The position numbers and the translations under genes are program-made. Below are positions 44,937 through 57,049 of a DNA stretch of 64,000 nt, piece by piece (the stretch's first letter is position 1; every line of letters begins with the position of its first letter). Under the pieces are notes generated by a model that searched no databases, was not told the DNA's origin, and was given only the letters and a program-made list of their open reading frames with translations. The DNA comes from Evernia prunastri. Taxonomy: Eukaryota; Ascomycota; Lecanoromycetes; Lecanorales; Parmeliaceae. Where the stretch lies: NCBI GenBank assembly GCA_003184365.1, contig NKYR01000059.1, forward strand, positions 124,001-188,000, written 5' to 3'.

Positions 44937-46815
44937 ATGGGTTCGGCGGAATTGCAGCAGCCAGCGATGAATGCTACACATCAGAGTCCAATACAATGTG
45001 CAAAGAGGGTGAGAGTCGTGGAGGGAAACGTGTGGTAAGCTTTTTTACTCTGTACATTCCCGACTCTGGCGCGGGCTGCAGTTAGGATGGAGATATTCAA
45101 AGCCAACATCCAACGTCCTCTCCAAAGAAGAAAAAAGGATTGACTGGAAGTGCTTTATTAGGCAATGGGCTGGAGAAGCGGCTGCATCGTCGACTATTCA
45201 GCCAGTATCGAATCTTGCCACTGGCTTCATGTAAAGACGGGCTCCAAATTCAATGCCAACTGCGTACAGCTGACTGGTATCGATAGAGAATACAGTCCTC
45301 CCCAGTTCTTGATTGATGCCCACACGCGAGCTCTCCAAAAGGTGGAAAACAACCAGTACGGCCCCGTCACGGTAAAGCAACGCGAAACAGACAAGCATAG
45401 CGTTTTGCACAGGCTGACCACTGGTGCAGGGGATGCCTGTATTCAAAGAAGCTCTATTCAAGGCCTATTCTCCCGAATATGGCAGGGAAATCAACCCTGG
45501 TTCCGAGATCTCCGTCACGACTGGTGCAACCGAGGGTCTACTGAGCTCCATTATGGCCTTTGTGGAACCGGGCGATGAAGTAATCCTCATGGAGCCAGTC
45601 TTCGATCTGTACGCCGGTCAAGTCTCGGATCACTTTTCCTTATGGCTGACCGGGTTTTTAGGTATGTGTATCTCATCGAGTTAGCGGGCGGGACGGTTCG
45701 CTACGTTCCAATCCATGCACCCAAAGGAGCAGACACGGCCGCAACTTCCGGCAACCGCTGGTCCGTGGACGTGCAGGAATTGGAGGATGCAATGTCTTCG
45801 AAGACCAAGATGCTTGTCAGTCTGCATGTCCCCAATGACAATCTCGTGACACGTTCTAACTACTGCAGATCTTGAACAACCCGTATGGATCGGCTTCTCA
45901 TTCGTGCCCTTGTCTTCTTTCCTTCTAATCTTCTCTCACAGGCAAAACCCCCTTGGCAAGGTCTTCACCAAAGAAGAGCTGCTGGCCATCGGAACCCTCT
46001 GCGTCAAAAAAAACCTCGTCATCCTCTGTGACGAAGTCTACGAGCGCATCCATTTCATGCCCTCCTTCACGCACATCGCCGCGCTCAACGACGCCATAGC
46101 TGCTCACACGTTAACAGTGGGCTCAATCGGCAAACTCTTCAATGCCACCGGATGGCGTCTTGGTTTCGTGATCGGCCCTGCGCAGCTCATTGGGGCCGTG
46201 CAGTCTGCGCACACGCTACTGTGCTACACAACAGCAGGACCCGTGCAAGAAGCTGCGGCATTCGGATTGGCGGAAGCGGAAAGTAGTGGATGGTGTGAAG
46301 AGAATATGAAGCAGGTCAAGGGCAAAGTCGCAAGATTCTGCGAGGTTCTGGATGAGTTGGGCTTGCCGGTGAGTATGGCGTTTACTGTGCATTGCGAAAA
46401 GCAGGGTTTCGTCGCGTCGACAACGTTACAAATACTGATCAATCAATTGTGTGTACAGTACGTCAAGCCCGAAGGAGCCTACTTCGTATTCGCAAACATC
46501 AAAAACGTCGCTCTGCCTTCCGACTACCCTTTCCCCACATCGATAACCGAGAAGACACGTGATTACCGTGTCTCCTGGTACCTGACCCAAGAATTCGGAA
46601 TCTCGTCCATCCCCGGCAGCGGTGAGTCTAGCCAACTTTGCCATTTGAACCCATCCTGCTATCCACACTAACGTTGTGCAGCTTTCTACTGCAAAAAGGA
46701 TGCCCACATCGGTGAGCACTATTTGAGATTGGGTGTCTGCAAATCAGATGATGCTCTCGAGCTCGCTAAGAGCAGGCTAAGGAGAGTGAAGGTTCTTGAT
46801 CCGGAGTGCCCTTGA
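44937..46815 (+). CDS. BNA3: Kynurenine aminotransferase (BNA3-like)
   Basis: Model is join(44937..45034,45162..45230,45296..45371,45430..45608,45662..45815,45869..45882,45942..46368,46459..46621,46682..46815), 437 aa, nine exons, all phases closing. A fold-type I PLP enzyme transaminating kynurenine (and related amino acids) with 2-oxoglutarate; it gives kynurenate. Motifs: RVRVVEGNVW start, IPPQFLIDAH, ISVTTGATEGLLSSIMAFVEPGDEV, GGTVRYVPIH, ILNNPQNPLGKVFTKEEL, DEVYERIHF, and the PLP-lysine motif SIGKLFNATGWRLGF at about residue 258. The C-terminus has KPEGAYFVFANI and HYLRLGVCKSDDALE. Exon 6 is only 14 nt (atcttgaacaaccc). The usual GFFGY near the N-terminus appears as GFM, so exon 2-3 boundaries are the least certain. 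The upstream TATA box supports the start. Confidence 0.9.
45869..45882 (+). other. 14-nt microexon of the aminotransferase gene
   Basis: Flanked by a TGCAG acceptor and a GTATGG donor. It supplies Ile-Leu-Asn-Asn-Pro of the conserved substrate-binding NxPxNP loop, joining KTKML upstream to QNPLGKVF downstream. Confidence 0.8.
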
Positions 46816-48015
46816 GCCTACTGATGGCTCGTCTGTTAACAAGGGAAGGGTCAGGAGGTGAGATCTTGCGGCGAGAGTTTGCTGTGACTGCATCTTACAC
46901 TTTGTACTGATGGGCTGGCTCCTTTAGTTATTAGGCTAGTCGTTTAGACAATACAACTTAAACCGCTGGTGTCGCAGTGTTATTTGCGGTGCCTCACCCC
47001 CCTCCCCTTCACCGGCAACCTCTGATTCCGATCCAGGAACTTGGCGAGTTCCGTCCCACCCATTTCAAACACCTCCGTATTACATCTTGAAACGAAAGAA
47101 TCGAAACCGTAATATTGAATCTCTTTCTGTAGTACAAAGCAGACATTTCTCCATAGATGACTTCTGTGCGATCCCCCTGTATTTTACGAGATCCTTCCAA
47201 ATCCGTTTTTGTATCTCACAACTATTTTGTCTGCTGAGTCAAGTAGTGACCTGGGCAAAAGGCCGAACACGTAATATAAGAGATCAGGCTGCAAACTTCG
47301 ATAGGTGCATTCAGACTCGAGCAAAACCAAAAAAGGCGAGGTTTGGTTCTAGCTTGCTGCGGCGACGGGGATTATTCTCCCAAACACCATCGAGCAGTCA
47401 CACACCACCAAGCTGAAGTAGGTAGCTAGCTAGCTCGGCCTGCTACAAGCGCGTTCCTTTATGCAATGGAATGCAATCATCTCTCTGCATTGCGGATGCG
47501 AGAGGGCCGGGGATCGGGGTTTGTTTCATTCCCGAAGAGAAGGAAATACATTTCCATTGGAGGATTCTTTCTGCTTTATGCCATGCCCCGCCTGTCGTTA
47601 TCGTTCTTCACTGCAAAGTGATTGTGCTTGCATCTCCAAACGAGGAAAGGCACAGCAAGGAATACCTGGCGTGAAGCCACCGCATCGTTCCGCGACCGTG
47701 TGATAGCTAATAGCTAACAGACTCTACTTAGTGGCTCGGCTGTCCCGGGTCCTTACCAGAACATGATACCCAAACCCATACGCGTGCACTGTCGATGACC
47801 GTTTCAGCCAGCAGTATCATTCGCTCTCGAAAGTGCGAGTACGGATGATCATCTGGGAAAAGGGTAGCTGTGAGATTGTTTGAAATGGGAATTCGATTCT
47901 ATAGATGCTAGACGAGAGACTGCTATTCACAAGTCTTTCGTCCTGGGTATATACCTTATGCTTAAGACTCCACCACTACCTATGCCGAAAAAAATAATTG
48001 AGAGCGCCGTTTGCC
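46816..48015. other. Intergenic between convergent genes
   Basis: About 1.2 kb, with no supported gene. Short frames at 47087-47416 and 47461-47703 lack motifs. Confidence 0.5.
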
Positions 48016-51000
48016 TCATCGTTTAATGACCCGCTGCCGGGAGAGAAGTTGCGATATCATGAAATGGCTGACGTCTTCATCCGCCCAGTACGACAGATGG
48101 CTGGCAATGCTTGCCCAGAGGGATATATCGAGGAGGCCCCTAGGAATGAAGATGTCAGCGTTTGCGACACAGAAACACGGTTGGAACAACTGCAAAAACT
48201 CACTCCTGTACACTAAAGTCAACCCGACCGTTGCTGTTCAGCGCCCTCACTTTGCCCTCTTCCCGCTTCAGACGCTTCGATCTCTCTTCAGCTTCCATCC
48301 ATGCAGCACTCTCGCCCAAATCCCGAATCTCATCGCTTTGGTAGCTCTTTCTCCGCTTTTCAAAGCCGGCATACAGCGTCTCTATCTCGGAATCGATGAG
48401 TGTGGGGGGATGCTCTGAGTTTTCTTCTGGCTCGGAGGCCGAACCACCTGCTGTAGCGCTCGTACCGGCGCCAGCAGAGGGGTTTTCTTTGCGTTGAATC
48501 TGGGGTGCATGCATCGCAGTCGAAGAAGATAATTGGCCCTCACCCGTCAGGCCTAGGCTACGATTCAGCAAGCTGCTCGCCATGCCAGATGTGAAGTTTG
48601 ACCACAGGCCGGATACGCTTTGACCCACCCGCGCTCCAATATTGGTCAGGCCTTGGCCTTGCACGCCGAAGAGACCTTTCTTTGTGTACGGCAAGGCTTG
48701 TGGCTTCATAGATGACATAGCCCTTGAGATCAATGGCTCAATCCTATACGCAATCGGGTCGGCAGGGTGGAAGATGTTGTAGATCTGCTGGCACTTGGGA
48801 CTCGATACTGTAATAGATAGAATGTCACCCTCTCTTCCGCTGGTCACATTGCTTGTCTGTGTAGACGCTGCACCGAGGAAAGGATCATCAAGTGAATCTG
48901 GATTCAGCGGGCTTTGCGCAACCATGCCATTGATTGTCCGTCGAGCTGCAATCCTGCGGCCTTTCAGCATTTGGTAGAGGCCAAGTGGAGAGCCCAGGCA
49001 AAAGAAGTCCTCAACCTCGAATTTCAAGCCAAGATCCGACGTTTCCAGGTTCTTGGCGAGAGTGTTGCTTCTTGAACCTGGCTGTCTGTGCCTGTAGATG
49101 CCCTGTGGAGCTAGGTTGACATCTTTTTGATGACAGAGAATATCGAAGAGGATTGCTGACCCCAGAGAGTGGCCGATCATGCTGACTTTCCCGTTGAAGG
49201 AAGGGTTTCGTTTTATGAATAGCTCGTAGACACGGTTGCACTCTCTTTGCACGATGCCGGCGATGTGCTCACGGTAGGCGCTTTGATAGAGAAGGATGTC
49301 GAGAGCGAGGTCGGTGATTAGGTTGCGGATTGCTGGAACGCCTTCTACTGTAATGTTCTCGAGGCTGGGGTACTCGTCATCCTCACCGAAGGCATCATTG
49401 TCAGTGAGATCCTGCTCCCTTTCATTTTGTTTGAAGCTTTGTTTCGGGAAGTCGAGAAGATGCCGCCACACGACTGGGAGCACTTGCACTCGACAGTTCT
49501 TGGGTAATTTGTCGACTTCTGCGTTCAGTGCTTGTAGGTCCGGTGATGTTTCGTAGACAGTTTTAAGGGTCTTGCGCAAAACATTGACATCATGGATGAA
49601 ATTGATGCTTTCCATACGCAGTCCGAGCCTCTGGTTGGACACTGAGTTAGCAGAAACATTGATAGCGGTTTGAAACAGTCGCTTACTTGTCCAATGCCAT
49701 GAGTGACAAGTATCAAGTGCTCAATCTCTCGACCCTGGTCCTGACCATCAGCGTCTTTGTAATCCTCTTTGATCTCGTCTTCATCGGCTTGACGTCGCTC
49801 TTCTTCCTGCTTTGCAGGGTCGTCCGAGAATGAAGACAATTGTCTCTCTAAGGTTACTAAACGCGGCTCTTGTTGCGCTGCAGATGCCGAGCGCTTCAGC
49901 TGCTCTTCATCGGCAAGTTCTTTATCAGCCTTGGGGACTGCGGATCTCCTTTTCGAGTTGTCCATCCCAGCCTCACTTTTCTTGCCGCTAGGACTATCGC
50001 CGTCCTTCTTAGTCTCCTTCGCTTTGTCTACTTCCGAGTAGCCTCGTAGAACCTTGACACCCCCGAGATGACCGCCACCAGCAAATCTCTGATATACGGT
50101 ACTACTCATCCGCGAGAGGAAGTCGTCCGTGAGCAGCCAAGCAGTTGTGGCATCTTGATACGTCACGACGGAATTCATATAAGCTCCAAACAGCCGCTGT
50201 GTCTGAAGCTCAAATTTTGCTGGTATCGAGGGCTCCTCTTTCGATTTCTCCGTAGTACTAGTAGACTTCTGAATATCTGCAGCGTTCATTGAGACGGGCC
50301 TTGACTTTGGTTGTGAGGCAGCTTGAAGCGTTTCGTTCCGCCACGGTTTGACCTTTAAATAGCCTTCTTCTAATTGGATCGCAAGGTTCTCATCACAAGG
50401 CCGAAGGGAGGAGCCTTCTTGGTAGAACCAACTTCCACGGCGCACGTCATAGATCGGGCCAAGCCAGTACGTTGGGGCAAGCTCTCTTGCCTCGATGTCA
50501 ACATCGAACAAGAAGTCTTCATTGACAGGAACTTTAACCATTCCTCCTTTTTCGGAACTTGTAGCTTCGTTAATGCTGGTATTTCCTCGCGATCCGTGCG
50601 TCTTGCGAGTATTTGCGTCTCCCTGGCCGCTTCCATCTCTACCCTTGGTATAGAGGGTTTGGTCCTGTCGGCTACCTATCTCTCCAATGTCGCCTGTGGG
50701 CGACTGTTCTCGGCGCTTCTCATGTTCATCTTCAACCATCTTCTGAAATGCCGTCTCAACGGATCGGGAGTCGCGGACAGAGAAGGCTGCATACTTCTTA
50801 GGAGCTGGGAGGGGCTTTGCATCTTTAGGTTGATCAAGAGGTAAAGGCTTCCGCTTTGGTGACTGTTTTGACGCTTTAGAGAAGGCCTTGGCAGGAATAA
50901 TGCCTAAACTAGGGGCTTACATCCACGGCGTAGAACCATCTCACTTGGTTCGGAGGACAGTCTTTGGGATACTGACTAAGACTGAGGCGATGGCGATGAC

Positions 51001-51133
51001 CAATGCTATGATCAGCACCCTGCTGGTTACTCAACTTCGAAGGTTCCAACTCCTTGCCCTGGCTCGGCTTTGGAGTATTGCTTCTTGTGCTCCATGGGGA
51101 GATAGAGTCGAGAAACCCGCCTGGCGCAGCCAT
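48016..51133 (-). CDS. DDHD-domain phospholipase A1-like protein
   Basis: Model is complement(join(48016..48139,48204..49630,49687..50862,50921..51133)), 979 aa, introns 64, 56 and 58 bp. It belongs to the intracellular phosphatidic-acid-preferring PLA1 family (DDHD1/2, Sec23IP; yeast YOR022C), peripheral membrane lipases of the secretory pathway and mitochondria. The N-terminus contains the WWE-like/PLA1 leader RWFYAVD, KYAAFSVRDSRSVETAFQK and WLGPIYDVRRGSWFYQEG. A charged linker precedes the lipase core: LVTHGIGQRLGLRMESINF across an exon junction, the GHSLG nucleophile elbow at about residue 618, and EDFFCLGSPLG. The DDHD region includes YNIFHPADPIAYRIEPL and, in the last exon, SHLSYWADEDVSHFM. 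The start MAAPGGFLDS is chosen over a longer in-frame start because its context (aagATGGC) is better. Confidence 0.9.
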
Positions 51134-51667
51134 CTTACTCTTCCGGTAGACAGACCGGAGGAGATTGAAGCGCGCCAATGCGAAAATTGGGTGGTGACCA
51201 TAGGTATGGATCCTAGACTGGTGCAATTATGATTATGTAGGACACGTTTGATCTGCCTAGGGAAGGACGACCTCATTTGAGCGTCTCCCGCGGTAAGCGC
51301 GGTAGGAGGTATCTCCGTTGCTGCTTTTAACTTTCAAGGTAGGGTATCTGAAAATTGATACTTTGATTCCTAAAGTACTTATGATCCGATCGCAATGGTA
51401 ATCGAACGCTCTCATCCTTCACGCAATCCGTGAAGATGTACTGTTTACTGCTCTTAGAATTTTCTAAGGGACGGTTTTAACCTTGGAAGGGGTAGCTTCC
51501 AAGTCTACCTCTCCTTTCCTCCAGATCTTTGAGACCTTAAGCATTTGGATTAGCGTTGATTTAAGGTAACCTTATCGGAACGAAGGTCTCGATTGTAGTT
51601 CCCAGCCAGACAGATCCGTCTTACTCATTCTGCTCAAGTAGCTCGATCTCTGTCAAATTTAGGGATC
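51134..51667. other. Intergenic, hairpin-rich spacer
   Basis: Lies between two minus-strand genes. From 51288 to 51590 it carries at least seven perfect inverted repeats in a row, with stems of 4-8 bp and mostly short loops. No open frame or known RNA is recognised. Confidence 0.6.
51288..51590. repeat. Chain of inverted repeats (possible structured element)
   Basis: Stems: CCGCG/CGCGG (51288/51298), GGAG/CTCC (51305/51313), TACTTT/AAAGTA (51359/51372), CTTCACG/CGTGAAG (51417/51429), CTTAGAA/TTCTAAG (51453/51462), CTTGGAAG/CTTCCAAG (51482/51496) and GAGACCTT/AAGGTCTC (51531/51583), the last also allowing an inner ACCTTAA/TTAAGGT pairing. Function unknown. Confidence 0.6.
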
Positions 51668-54163
51668 TCAAGGTTCCACGTCCCTGCCAATCGCTCCAAT
51701 ATCGAAGAAGGTCTCGCTCGAGTGCACAAACTCATACTCATCTTCACCACTTTTCTTCGTGACCGTATACTGGCCTAATTTTAGCAACTCCTCATAAGCC
51801 TCCGGATAGGCAGCCCAAGCCCACTCCTTGACCTTCTGCTTATTAGTATCTCTCTTGACCGCGTTATAAAATGTGCCGATCCTACTGCGTGTTAGTCTGT
51901 GAAGCCATGACGAATCATAGCCGTAAGAAAAGGGGAGTGGTCAGACATACAGGAGAGCGTCGGGTTTATACCCCGCTTCCTTTTCTGCGTCATTGATGAG
52001 CTTGACACACTCTCCGAACAGATTGTGCCCGGCCAAAGACCCCACATATGCAGCGTAGATCTCCCTCGTAACTTCGATTTCAAACCTCTTCAGCCTTCCC
52101 CAGATATCTCTCGCAACCCTCTCGCCAAACGGCGCTCTCTCACAGGCCCTCATTGCTATCTGAATGCTAGCATAGCTCGGCCCCTCCCTCGAGTGCACAA
52201 TCTCTTCCCAGAAACCCTGCGCAGTGTGGTGGTTCCCGCAGCTGGTGTAGGCAAGCATGAGGGCGTTATACAACTGCGTATTGGGTTCGATTTCTGAATC
52301 GAGCTTCATCATGTTGTGTACAGTTTCTAGAGATTCGAGATCGCCGGTTTTAGCTATGCCAGAGAGGCAGGCTACGTAGGTTGAAATCGTAGGGCGAAGG
52401 GACTTGATTTGTTGTTGGCGCATGTGGCCGAAGACGTGGGTAGCCATGTCAGAGCGCTTACGGGTGAAGAAGTGTTGCATGAGGGAGGTTCGCGTGGGGA
52501 TGTCGGTCTCCGAGAAAGTTTTCCTCAAGATTTGATAGGTTTCCCAAGCGCGAGAGGTCGGGGTATTGTAGTCTAAGATATGGGACAATAGAACTTCGCT
52601 GATCAAAGCGCGTTGATCGAGGCCGTAGTGGAAGGCGTGAGTATTGAGAAGGTCGACTAGATCTTCCATTTCACCGCGTTGGAGGTGAAGGAGTGACAGG
52701 GCAGCTACCGTCTCAGGTTCGAACCGTGCTTTACGTTCACCCAAGTCTTCGACGAGACCCATGATGACGTCGTAGTTTTGACGTTTTTCTGCGCAAAGGG
52801 CGACGATGAGCTTATTAATTAGAGGCAGATTCTCCGAGTCAACAGACCCTTCAGCCTGAAGATGAGCATAGGCAGCCCTTGCGCCACCAAGGTCCCCAAC
52901 CTTTATTCGATAGTCGAGCTGTAAGAGATATGTTCGCGCATTGGGCGCCAACCTCCATTTCTGACCCAGAGCTACATACCGTTCGGCGGTGTAAGGGTCA
53001 TTTTTTGAGTTGGCAAGCTCAACCAAGCCATTGATAGTCTCCATGTCCAACGACGATGCCAGCCCCCTCTCTTCTTGCCGCCGTACCATGACCTCCATCA
53101 TCCCCTCGATCTCGTCAACGCTCCTGCCTTTAGCAGCCGCCCACTGAAAGATCACCACCCAGGGCGCTCTCTCCTCCGGTGTTCTCTCTATTAGCGATTT
53201 GAATATAGGGTCCCCCCAGTCAAGCTCGCCTTTGCTGATACAGAGCTTCAGCACCATAGCATCCGTTAAACTTGTGGGCGTCGCTCTATTGGAGATGGGA
53301 TGTTGATACCATCTCTTTGTCATCTCCATATCAGCTTGGTGAAGCGCAAAGAACACAGTGATAGTTTCGTGAAATTTAGGATCAAAAGGTATATTGTACT
53401 TTTGCATGATATCGACAGTCTTCTGCAGCTCTGCGACTCGATTCTCTCGGATCAAACCCTTCATTATTCGGGACCATGGAGACGCTCCCACAGGCTTCAG
53501 ATGGTCTTCCCAGTATTTCTCAAGAAGATCCCGCGCGTAAAGGGCATCACCGAGTCGTGCCATGACTTGTATGAATGGCAAAAGATCTTGATAAAATGGC
53601 ACAGGTGGCTCTGTATCATCCATCATGGTCTCCCTTCTTTTCTTCAATTCCTCAAAAATCACTTTGGCCAGCTCATTGTGGGCCTTGTACTCGTAGATCT
53701 TCCGGCCCACGATTTTCAGCACCTTCAAGGCCATCCTCAATTCCTCGCTTGTAATCCCAAACCTAGGGTCCTCGACGTAGGCAATCTTCAAATGTTTCAA
53801 TGTCTCCAGAGCGTATTGAGCTTGTATATCCTCCAACGCCAGCGCAGCCCGCTGTTTCGAGCGAAAAAAGTCCACGAATGCCTGTGCTAACTCTCGGGGA
53901 GGGGGCGCTCTGGCTGCCATGCTCAGCCTATTATTCAAATCGAGCATTGTCTCAAAACCTGGCTCGTATGCTATGGGCTTCGGGCGTCGTTTTGGTTTGC
54001 GCCCAAATCCGAAAAATGTTCTCCTGGGAGCGGTACAGGGTACGGGGCATTGCCACGCTCGCAAGCAATGAGACGTGACGGGGGACCAGCATCGTGTATT
54101 TGAGTATAGTTCGTTATGTATTATCTGTTGGAAGACATGTCGCGTGAGATGAGAACGCATCAT
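51668..54163 (-). CDS. Mitochondrial PPR protein, CIA84-like
   Basis: Model is complement(join(51668..51881,51951..54163)), 808 aa; the 69-bp intron has a GTATGT donor, CTAAC branch point and GTAG acceptor. An Arg/His/Cys-rich presequence (about residues 1-50) is followed by FFGFGRKPKR and by repeated helical pairs of the pentatricopeptide type, for example YDVIMGLVEDLGERKARFEPETVAALSLL (here shortened to VEDLGERKARFEPET) and LRPTISTYVACLSGIAKTGD. The C-terminal exon encodes GTFYNAVKRDTNKQKVKEWAW. Length and composition resemble Neurospora CIA84, an assembly factor of the complex I membrane arm; that assignment is from memory of the family and less certain than the PPR call. It would link functionally with the complex I subunit at 8.6 kb. 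Confidence 0.75.
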
Positions 54164-55418
54164 GACTCGCTGGAGGAGATCCTAGAATGAACAAGACTGC
54201 GGTAAGCGTTAGCACTCAGCAATCGCACGAAGACCTGGACTCACAACATTATAGACGAAGCTCGGGACAACATTAGAGAGAGCAACATGAGTCAATTGAA
54301 CGTACGATATGTACAATGAGGAGATGCAAGACAACCGTATTGTCTTTGAGAGAAGAAGACCCCTTCTTCTCCAAGCGCGCGGTGGCTTAGCATCCCGGGC
54401 CGCTTTTACTCTAAAGTGAGTGAGTAGTAAGGCAGTAGGGGCAGAATAGTCGTACAGAGGCGTACAATACACCAGAAATGCAAGAAGCCTGTGCAATGTC
54501 AAGGTGATATATAACAAAGCAAGCTCAATGATCAAAAAGCTCAGAGGTCATACAAGCCGCTCTGTTGAGAGCGCTAGCCCTAGAGACTTTTAGGTATGTA
54601 CCCCGCAGTACCTACCTACTCTCTTGGATACTCATCACGACTACATACTTTTCGTGTCACGATACTCATGCCATCCCCAGAAACTAATTATGCTTGGAGC
54701 GGGATCTTTGATGAGGTCTGACGTTAGTTTGTGAGATGTTGAAATGGAGATTTGAATGTGGGACAGAGGGATTGAGATAGCTGCCGAAGATGAACGTTCG
54801 CAACAGATCAATTTGGTTACAAAGTTTCTAACCGGCCTATTTACAGCAACTGTGAGACTGTATTACTCTTAATAGAAGGGCTCATTGTTGTGATGATTTT
54901 TCAGGAAGGGGTTTTGGTAAGGCAACGTGTTTCCCCCTGAACGAGGACCCCACCAAGATATGGGATACCACGAGCCGCTCGAATCATACTCCGTAGATTC
55001 TTCCCGTCGGCATCTCGTGAAAGCTGATGATAGACAAAGCCTCGCGGGGCAAAGCACCGGAGATTGTGTAGTTAAAATACATGCAGTCATCATCCATCGA
55101 AGGACGGTCCTCAAGGCGAACCAGCGTGCGTTCAGGGCCATCTGCGCTCGAAACGGCGTGCTCCATACTCCACCTGCAGTATTGTTCTATCATTAAGGTC
55201 AATAGGTTGCTTGAGAATGGTTTGTTGCCGCCCACTAGAGTTTCAAACGGAGTGGTCGATAGGCAAAAGGCGTACCAGCGCCGAAAACCAGCCCATTGCA
55301 CTACAAGCTGCTTAGTGCATGCACAGGCCTCAAACAAGCGACTTTAAATGAAGACGCTTGATGCGCACGAACTGTAAGTGCTGTTGCTCTAGCACTTTCA
55401 AGCATGTCCACTAGAAGT

Positions 55419-55451
55419 TGATGCAGCCTTGATGCAGCCTTGATGCAGCCT
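55419..55451. repeat. Three tandem copies of tgatgcagcct
   Basis: Perfect 11-bp tandem repeat in intergenic sequence. Confidence 0.9.
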
Positions 55452-56915
55452 TCTCCTTGACCACAGACAAGGCTGAGCTCTAGACGAGGATAAGCACTAG
55501 CCATGACAAATGTCTCAAAAAGAAATTCAAGATGTAGGTTGCCTCATCGTGATACGCATCTAAGGATCGTCGAAGTACGACAGGGACACTGCCCATGAAT
55601 GAAGTGGTGCTTTGCAGCGAGGTGAGTTCAGGCATCCATTCGTTCCCTGCGTGAGTGCCCATACTAAAGTATGAATTCACCCTGAAGATTAGACTATGTC
55701 ACCCCACTATGTCACCCCACGCAGTCCACTGGTTTCCGTGATCCGTCACAGCCTCAACAACGCCCCACGTATGATTGTCAGTACCAATGCATGTCGTCTT
55801 GCATGCTGTTTGCTCACTGATATACAAGTCATGCGCCGTAGTGCGAGCCGATCACTCTTTGTAGGGCCACTTTCTGCTCATTGCGTGATCAGTTTCAGCC
55901 GGCACTCATTATCCGAATAAATGAAGATAAAAGAATGAAAAGCAAGCAAGCGTGGCTATGGTTGACTGAAATAGTCTCCAAATTAACTTCCGATCATCGT
56001 TCCAGCCTCCAGTCCCTACACCTCAGCGAGGGAAAAAACAATATCTGCCTACACTTGCACAGCCTACTGCAATGGTTGGCAGTAAAGATTCTTTTGCCAT
56101 TCCGGGCTCCTGTCAAAACACTGCAGCCTCTTCTTCCTCGGAGACTCTTGAAAATGCAGAAACTGCACTGTCTTACGTCACATCCATCAACCGTTGGCAA
56201 CTGGTTTGATGGCGCGTGATCAGTAAGCGAAACTTCTGGACCGCCTATACGTGTCTTCAATCAGAATCGTGAACATTACACCGCTCCTAGCTTAGGAGTT
56301 GATATAGGACAACAACTATCTATGAGGCCCGTCTCCATGTTGCAACAGACAACAAAGGTGTTGTGTATGTCGCAACAGTGAATTCTTTCCGCGGTTAGAT
56401 GGCGCATTCCCACTGCATCATGCCGTAGTCTTGTCTTCAAGGCGCAGCAGTAAGCAAAATCCTAAGAAGCCACGTGCTAAGTATCTGGAAAGTGGCCGTG
56501 AAGAAGAAATGTTTGTGAAACTAGACGGGGGCTTCGGGTCGATGTCACATACTCCCTTGGTAAATTGAAAGAGGACGACTTGCCAGCAGATGTGGGCGAG
56601 GTATAAGCATCAGCCAAGGGTTAGAAGCTGATACTGTTTCACCTTTCCAACGCTCCTACCTGGCACTTTTTGCCTTGATCAACGGGAAATGCAGTGTGCT
56701 TGGGCTGAAATGATATGTAGTCAATACTTTCCAATTCATCGAATGCAATCTCGGAGGATTCAGATGGAGTTCAGGTTCAGAATACTGTTGGTTCGCCTGC
56801 AATGGGGCCGTAACTCTGCAGAAAGCCTGACCATCGATGGACGCTTTGTTGGCAGACTTATGAAACAGCCTAAGAGGACGAGATACTGACGTAGCTGCCA
56901 CAAGGCATTCAATTC

Positions 56916-56925
56916 TATAAAAAAA
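56916..56925 (+). promoter_or_regulatory. TATA box of the Cys-rich membrane protein
   Basis: TATAAAAAAA, 134 bp before the start codon at 57050, followed by a pyrimidine-rich leader. Confidence 0.5.
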
Positions 56926-57049
56926 CCGCTTTCCGTCTGATATCACTTATCCTTCTTCTACTTCCCGTGTTTTCTTCTTCTCTTCTTTGTGCCTACAGAT
57001 TCTGACTATTCGACCTGAAAGCAGAGTTCGCAACGTTGCCCACTTCGAA

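Larger units (their letters stand above)
54164..57049. other. Large intergenic region
   Basis: About 2.9 kb without a supported gene; only short frames of no recognisable content. It includes a 3-copy 11-bp repeat at 55419-55451 and the promoter of the gene at 57050. Confidence 0.45.

Noticed and set aside
50887..50920. 34-bp intron in the DDHD gene
   Set aside because: Below usual fungal intron size and wrong phase; the 58-bp version to CAG at 50863 keeps phase.
51288..51590. 5S rRNA, SRP RNA or RNase P RNA in the hairpin-rich spacer
   Set aside because: None of the conserved boxes I know for these RNAs is present on either strand; weak resemblance to short rRNA words looks coincidental.
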